From NCBI GenBank assembly GCA_001936135.1, contig CP012812.1:1116001-1180000 (forward strand): DNA of 64,000 nucleotides. Reading direction: 5' to 3'. This stretch comes from Saccharomycopsis fibuligera x Saccharomycopsis cf. fibuligera. Taxonomy: Eukaryota; Ascomycota; Saccharomycetes; Ascoideales; Saccharomycopsidaceae. Under the pieces are notes generated by a model. The model did no database searches. It had not been told where the DNA came from and saw only the letters and a list, made by a program, of their open reading frames with translations. Positions 59,901-64,000 of the stretch are shown here, in pieces. Both the position numbers and the translations under genes were made by a program. Numbering within the stretch: the first letter of the stretch is position 1; the number at the start of each line of letters is the position of its first letter.

Positions 59901-61486
59901 TAGTTTTCATCAGGAACAATGGTACCGCCATGAAGAGTAATATTCACAGGTACTTGTACACTTTCTTCATTACCACTTGAACCTGCACTGCTCATCTCGG
60001 GAGACACTAAGACTGAAGAAGAAGATTGAATGTCCAAGTCTCTGTAAATACCTGGTCCACGGTGATCCTTAAAAGCACTAGGTTTGGCATTAACATGCAG
60101 AGAACTGTTGTTCCTGGTTGAATGAATGGAGTCATCTTGCAATCTCTGATGTGAATCGTGCAAACTATAAATTGGCCTATGTTTATCATCATCGTATAAA
60201 CGTTCACCTGTAACTGTGGAAAAGTTTGCGGTTTCTGATTCGGAATATGTCCGAGTTCTCTTTTTCTGCGTATGCTTTTCTTGGTGCTGGTCTTTGTCAC
60301 TATCATTATCATCATGGTGAAGATGGGGCTTGGGGGCATTTTGACGGTTTAGGGTTCTCATTCTTCTCATTACTTGCTGGTCTTGAAGGGGGTTTATTAT
60401 GTCAGAGTACATATCGTTCTGTCCCATAAGTGATCCATAATTATTATTTGACAACGAAGAGACTTTTTCGCTGTTGATAAAATAGTCTCCATCTTTTTTG
60501 TCCAATAGCTCAAAAGGAAGAATTTCTGCAGGGAAATCTCTTTCTAATAATGTGGAACACTGTACTTCGTTTTCTTTTCTTGAAACTCTCCTTCTTCCAA
60601 GATGATCTATGTCTCCGTTATTCTCTGTGTCGGCTCCACTAAGCGCCACCGCTATACTGTTTTCTTTCTGACCGCTACTATTACCACTAAGAGGAGATAT
60701 TACTGACTCGGTGGGATATTGTTTCAAACCAGCAGTTTCAATATAGGAGTCATTGAATGAGTTTGGTTGAGTTCTGTAGTTTGTTACATTGTGGTTGTCA
60801 GCCGTTAAAAGATTATTTATGTCATTGTAAGCCGTTGAGTGCTCGGCGAGAGGCGAGGCCTGATAAAGATTCTGATCCGGAATTTGCCGCTGTAAGTTTT
60901 GTAGATTCTTGTTTATTATAGTTATTGGGGTATTGAAGCTGGATTCGGTCACAGATCCGCTATCCAATTGAATTGAATCACCAAAGCTTTTGTTGGCCTC
61001 GCTTCGATCAAATATACTAGTACTCAATTGTGGTACATCTAGGGTGTCAATACCTCTGTTATTGCCTAAAGACGATGGCTGAATTAAGGAATGCTCGACC
61101 GGCGAACTTATGAAATTGTTAGTGAAGTTGTAACCGTTATTAAAACCGGTTATCAAAGTGGGCCTGAGGCTTTTTTGTCGACTTATGAATGGCTTGTTAC
61201 CGCTGTTGTTAATTATTGAACTGTTTCTGTCAAAAGTTGAATTATTATTCTGGTCGGTACTGCTCTGGTAATCACTGCTTTTGAACTCATGTTGTCTCGA
61301 TATTTCCGTCGAATACAATCCCTCTGGTAGTCCTTCGGTATCAATTAGAGTATTTTTGGGAATTGGAATATGACCATGCCGGCTTTCAAGGTTCTGATTG
61401 TTGCTGCTACTGTTGTTGTTGTTGTTGCTGCTGCTGCTGCTGCTGTTGCTGCTATGATTGTGGTTTTGGTTGTGGTTGAACGACAT
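56975..61486 (-). CDS. Very large protein kinase, Nnk1-like
   Basis: A 1503-residue protein with a C-terminal kinase domain at about 1090-1503. Seen: glycine loop IIGYGSWGIVRECYSLDEAD near 1097, the catalytic Lys in LVRAIKIVKTKNEIV, the catalytic loop NGIVHGDLKLENCLI near 1235 (HGD where most kinases have HRD), the Mg-binding DFG in ILICDFGMSCFY near 1263 and the APE-equivalent SPE in GSLPYASPEILLPNP near 1405. About 140 residues, Ser/Pro-rich, sit between DFG and SPE, so the activation segment is greatly expanded. ADIWAFGVLTYTMAVGKLPF then completes subdomain IX. The first 1080 residues are disordered and Asn/Ser-rich (an Asn/Ser run starts the protein). S. cerevisiae Nnk1 (YKL171W, nitrogen-signalling linked, 928 residues) has a large C-terminal kinase domain of similar character; I judge it the likely relative but am not certain, so I leave the symbol empty. 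Confidence 0.88.
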   Translation of the reverse strand: MSFNHNQNHNHSSNSSSSSSNNNNNSSSNNQNLESRHGHIPIPKNTLIDTEGLPEGLYSTEISRQHEFKSSDYQSSTDQNNNSTFDRNSSIINNSGNKPFISRQKSLRPTLITGFNNGYNFTNNFISSPVEHSLIQPSSLGNNRGIDTLDVPQLSTSIFDRSEANKSFGDSIQLDSGSVTESSFNTPITIINKNLQNLQRQIPDQNLYQASPLAEHSTAYNDINNLLTADNHNVTNYRTQPNSFNDSYIETAGLKQYPTESVISPLSGNSSGQKENSIAVALSGADTENNGDIDHLGRRRVSRKENEVQCSTLLERDFPAEILPFELLDKKDGDYFINSEKVSSLSNNNYGSLMGQNDMYSDIINPLQDQQVMRRMRTLNRQNAPKPHLHHDDNDSDKDQHQEKHTQKKRTRTYSESETANFSTVTGERLYDDDKHRPIYSLHDSHQRLQDDSIHSTRNNSSLHVNAKPSAFKDHRGPGIYRDLDIQSSSSVLVSPEMSSAGSSGNEESVQVPVNITLHGGTIVPDENYRPKFMPRHSYNKEFGLAKTHQISTSTLELLNPGSSTKSGVQSGQLLHPNVEIYHNYESILGCEDEYIPGLDFKTSISQWFDDGEDYNRTYKLQLIGSHVHDKRESLTPKIALVKSFENQDELTLEVPNHDHNPILTDAPHDYTFKEIEMQNESESLKPLSRHKTDGTGGPANDPFLVSSAYKSTNQNLLNYKKDILNFNDYDYNNLYGGHDKFQNVPQYILNQKKKALELILQSSHRKSITQTSELNRDTTERIPGSVPSSPVSLKTSATDSDKIFEIHAKFGERAHTKPKESSEIVVLDSAARNISSSALSRLNAYNSSSNASMLNLLSQGSPTALNISPNVPKGNVKLEYGTVIENSVPSSTSSSISVSSPLVINDLRNKLRNFATDKFSGDIRSKGFHFHDKTSTANISEMEPKPQNVAVPEQEKVRAEVPSPSVSSIADTDIKVAVNSKFNNKEGDVKKVNYEQLIDKLPDDFLQLPFSKRRKILLELLPPNDEHNKIDSKLLLSLIKKRFTKKTDGDETPAKSSANTSTAAKFLSRVNKAPDAKRRNIDDRGSIVMNHELGKIIGYGSWGIVRECYSLDEADNTITVNSADGTHRLVRAIKIVKTKNEIVRRCFKKEIKIWKLLNHKRLLPLLFVKETSYAIFCITPRIYGGTLFDIVSNWGYYNDPNSPIAISKRLLLIRKFIWEILDGISYMHYNGIVHGDLKLENCLIDEIVNPVTNRIENHILICDFGMSCFYIDPERSRKNSLSSARSSFTRLSAFSQPTSSSFFNRGSSGSLPTKDALNIPKRPQIPKSSSSENLSVSFNKMHEIAFDKSLTHDDTPIGISSFGKNYGPAPTSTTLNLSPIIFNYIQNEQPSNDKTPLPHTHIGSLPYASPEILLPNPPPLGPMADIWAFGVLTYTMAVGKLPFQHNFEPRLRAMISRGKYDSQCLQVACGNDPKLIEIIKGCLTKEITSRWDLDKIVQTLEN

Positions 61487-61838
61487 TGCTCACCATAATA
61501 GATGTAGAAATTACAGATGGCGCTCTTGCACAAGAAGCAAACACACAAGCACACACAAAACGTACCACTTCTGTCTGTCTACTGGAGAGCTGCTGGAGGA
61601 GAAGTGCTAGTCTCTGGGGAAGTATTCTTCTGTCTCCAGCGTTTGATTGATTTTCGCTGAGATTTTGGCATTTTCCGCTGGAATCGCTGCCGCTGGCGAT
61701 TACGTAATGCGCAGCACCAGAAATGCGCAAAATCAGAAAAAACCGAAAGAAACAAAACCAGAAAAAGTCGCCACCACAAGACAGAAGAAACAGGAGACAC
61801 TGAAGACTTAACATCCCCCAGTCATCCACACATCCACA
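61487..61838. promoter_or_regulatory. Divergent promoter of the kinase gene and PRE2, with a possible proteasome element
   Basis: GTCGCCACC at 61767-61775 reads GGTGGCGAC on the other strand, sharing the GGTGGC core of the Rpn4 proteasome-associated element (PACE, GGTGGCAAA) and lying about 65 bp before the PRE2 ATG. The 3' half does not match the S. cerevisiae consensus, so this is only suggestive. A GC-richer stretch with AGAAGTATTCTTCT (61615-61628) near-palindrome lies upstream. Confidence 0.4.
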
Positions 61839-62666
61839 ATGAACTCAATCGCCGATAAATTCTACAATAGCTCTAGTGAGAGCCCAATGGGCCCTGCTGA
61901 TGTGTCTAAAAAGCTATCATTGACCCCATCGATTACCTTGCCTCCAATCTCCCAGCCAACTGCTTTCTTGAGAGCCCATACTGACGATAACACCAACCCA
62001 GACTGCAAAATCAAAATAGCCCATGGTACCACCACGTTAGCCTTCAGATTCAAAGAAGGGATTGTTGTTGCTGTTGACTCCAGAGCCACTGCCGGCAGTT
62101 GGATTGCTTCTCAGACTGTGAAGAAAGTCATTGAGATTAACCCATTTTTGTTAGGTACTATGGCCGGTGGGGCAGCTGACTGTCAATACTGGGAAACGTG
62201 GTTAGGTACACAATGTAGATTGCATGAATTGAGAAACAAAGAAAGGATCTCTGTTGCTGCTGCTTCCAAGATTTTGTCTAACTTGGTGTACAATTATAAA
62301 GGTATGGGTCTTTCAATGGGTACAATGGTGTGCGGCTATACAAAGAAAGAAGGCCCAACCATTTACTACGTGGATTCTGACGGCACTAGATTGAAAGGTG
62401 ATATTTTTTGTGTTGGTTCCGGTCAGACGTTTGCTTATGGTGTCTTGGATTCTAACTGGCATTGGGATTTGTCTGTTGACGAAGCATTGGAATTGGGTAA
62501 AAGAAGTATTTTGGCTGCCACTCATAGAGATGCTTACTCTGGTGGTTCTATTAACTTGTACCATGTCACTGAGCAAGGGTGGAAATACCACGGCAACCAT
62601 GATGTTGGCCCATTATTTTGGGAAACTAAAGCTAAAGAAGGTTCTTTTAATAACGTGGTCAGTTAA
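61839..62666 (+). CDS. PRE2: Proteasome beta-5 subunit (chymotrypsin-like activity)
   Basis: Pre2 is the beta-5 catalytic subunit of the 20S core. The 275-residue precursor has a 63-residue propeptide; processing at [10 protein letters not shown] would expose the catalytic Thr64 (mature Thr1). In mature numbering Asp17 is in [12 protein letters not shown], Lys33 in [11 protein letters not shown] and Met45 in [15 protein letters not shown], all residues expected of a beta-5 active site. Later blocks [20 protein letters not shown] and [20 protein letters not shown] are family-typical, and the tail EGSFNNVVS matches. Length is near S. cerevisiae (287), whose propeptide is about 75 residues. The start ATG has CACA before it. 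Divergent from the large kinase gene; convergent with ATP12, gap about 185 bp. Confidence 0.98.
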   Translation: MNSIADKFYNSSSESPMGPADVSKKLSLTPSITLPPISQPTAFLRAHTDDNTNPDCKIKIAHGTTTLAFRFKEGIVVAVDSRATAGSWIASQTVKKVIEINPFLLGTMAGGAADCQYWETWLGTQCRLHELRNKERISVAAASKILSNLVYNYKGMGLSMGTMVCGYTKKEGPTIYYVDSDGTRLKGDIFCVGSGQTFAYGVLDSNWHWDLSVDEALELGKRSILAATHRDAYSGGSINLYHVTEQGWKYHGNHDVGPLFWETKAKEGSFNNVVS

Positions 62667-62850
62667 GCAATTTCTTTTTCTTGAGTCTTTTTTTCTTTTA
62701 TTCGTTTCTTTCATCTCATCGTCTATATGGATATAATCAATTTCTAAGTGTTTTATCAATGCTACTGTAGGTTTCATTTAAAGATCTGAACGTTTATAAA
62801 CAGGAAAAAATATCGAATATATACTATGTGGTAGCACAACGTGGAGGAAG

Positions 62851-63834
62851 CTAGTTGTAAGCTAGTAACACAGCAGAAGTCAAATTTCTTCTAATGTCTT
62901 CTTTTTCAACATCGTGAGTATCTTCCACCTCACCCCATCTTTCTGTTTGGAATATCGTTTCTAAGTTAGTAGCTCTAATAATATCATCCAATTGCAAAGC
63001 CATTTCCTTTTCTTGACTAGCCAATAACTTGATGGTATATATACCACAAATGAATGACTTGCTACTAAGCACTGCTTTTTCAAATGCAACGTACTCCCAA
63101 ACATTCAAAGAATTCAAAAATTGCAAAGCAGCTTTTTTGGTTGACTCTGATTGCTTGTTACTGCGAATACCATGGATTTCAGAATCCAAAAAGCTCAACT
63201 GAACTTGTTCTTTAGCTGGATGAAACTTAGTCAAGAAGTTTTCCACTTGGCTCATTATCGGTTTGTACAACTTGTCTTGCTCTTTTCTTAATGCGCCTTC
63301 AAATTCGTCGTTCGGAGAGAATATTAGTAATGTGTCGGTATCCAAGTATCTAAGCAAAAGCTCATTGATTTGATCTCTGCTACCCACTTTAGCTTTACCG
63401 TCATCGGAAACAGAATGAGCGTATTCCAAGTCAACTGCTCTAGCAGCGATAGAAGTTAATGGAAGTTGATGTGGTTTGATTGACAAGTTTGGTAAGTTTT
63501 TCCATTCAAGGGCAATGAGTTCGGCTAAAAGTCTTTTAGATTTGGGCAACACCAAATTGTTACCAAGCGGTGTTCTGAGGCATTTGTCGTCTAACTTGAC
63601 GAGCACAATATCATTTTCTTCTTGTACACTGATTTTTTCCCAGAACTTCTGTAAAGTCTTTTCGAGTCTATTGGCTTCCGACTTGAGGTTAGATTCTAAA
63701 GTAACATCTGGATTACTAACAGCGCTGGCAAAACCTCTGTATGCAGAACGAGAAGCGAATCTGGTTGTGCGACTGACGACAAGCGCTCTACTGAGCAATA
63801 ATTTGCTTTGACTTCTGACAGCGAAAGAAAACAT
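62851..63834 (-). CDS. ATP12: Atp12, mitochondrial F1-ATPase assembly chaperone
   Basis: Atp12 binds the alpha subunit of F1 in the matrix so that it can join the catalytic hexamer. The 327-residue protein has a classic presequence (MFSFAVRSQSKLLLSRALVV, with RTTRFASRSAYRGFASA next, suggesting cleavage near residue 35). The core contains FWEKISVQEENDIVLVKLDD, CLRTPLGNNLVLPKSKRLLA, ELIALEWKNLPNLSIKPHQL, PLTSIAARAVDL and LLRYLDTDTLLIFSP, all family-typical. LNVWEYVAFEKAVLSSKSFI then closes the helical part. Length matches S. cerevisiae Atp12 (325). The first ATG is used. Only about 165 bp of upstream DNA remain in the window, so its promoter is partly outside. Confidence 0.95.
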   Translation of the reverse strand: MFSFAVRSQSKLLLSRALVVSRTTRFASRSAYRGFASAVSNPDVTLESNLKSEANRLEKTLQKFWEKISVQEENDIVLVKLDDKCLRTPLGNNLVLPKSKRLLAELIALEWKNLPNLSIKPHQLPLTSIAARAVDLEYAHSVSDDGKAKVGSRDQINELLLRYLDTDTLLIFSPNDEFEGALRKEQDKLYKPIMSQVENFLTKFHPAKEQVQLSFLDSEIHGIRSNKQSESTKKAALQFLNSLNVWEYVAFEKAVLSSKSFICGIYTIKLLASQEKEMALQLDDIIRATNLETIFQTERWGEVEDTHDVEKEDIRRNLTSAVLLAYN

Positions 63835-64000
63835 TGAGAGTTGTAGATGTATTTGTGAATATATGTCTTGCAGTTTTGAAAAATGTCAAGTACGAAACCT
63901 ATGGAGGGTTTCCGTTTTCACTTTATACAAGTTTTAATTTTTCACGGGAAAATTTTCATGTATGCGGATCGTGACTTAGAGCGGACGTTGTCCCCCAGTA

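Overview
The window looks like nuclear DNA of a budding yeast (Saccharomycotina), most likely of the CTG clade (Candida/Lodderomyces/Debaryomyces relatives). Reasons: compact genes on both strands, none of which shows an intron that I can see; AT-rich spacers; strong preference for TTG over CTG leucine codons; the few CTG codons I located fall where serine is acceptable (for example ATG12 codon 285, SWI3 codon 450); an L1-type LINE remnant of the kind Candida species carry; and many poly-Q, poly-N and poly-S stretches. The species is not identified. Translations quoted here use the standard code, so any CTG-encoded Leu is probably Ser.

Layout. 1-1.6 kb: no clear gene. 1.6-7 kb: a divergent pair (unknown mitochondrial-type protein and YTM1) sharing a ribosome-biogenesis-type promoter, then a carnosine-N-methyltransferase-family gene. 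7-17 kb: GUA1, PPT2, a 985-residue disordered nuclear-type protein and GCD1, followed by a 1.85 kb gene-poor gap. 17-21.7 kb: a DHA1 drug/polyamine transporter with 2.5 kb of upstream DNA. 21.7-33.4 kb: ITT1, GPI3, CDC31, MRPL40, DAP1, ATG27, RPL3, AGE2. 33.4-39 kb is the accessory zone: an intron-bearing tRNA-Ile, a short zinc-finger-like ORF, a decayed LINE, a short-repeat field, and a fossil Ty3/gypsy-like gag-protease element whose LTR lies 11 bp upstream of a tRNA-Cys gene. 39-64 kb: ATG12, an F-box/LRR protein, a TPO5-like transporter, SWI3, SEN1, a very large NNK1-like kinase, PRE2 and ATP12.

The genes are a normal eukaryotic mix, not an operon or island. Shared themes are ribosome production and translation (YTM1, RPL3, GCD1, ITT1, MRPL40, GUA1 for GTP supply), mitochondria (PPT2, ATP12, MRPL40), autophagy (ATG12, ATG27), chromatin and RNA termination (SWI3, SEN1), and polyamine/drug transport (two carriers). 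Points that most deserve a second look are the tRNA-Ile(AAU) intron, a consensus Rap1-type site before RPL3, the roughly 140-residue activation-loop insert and HGD catalytic motif of the kinase, coding-like relics in the 15-17 kb gap, and the accessory zone itself. I did not find a clearly new multi-gene system.
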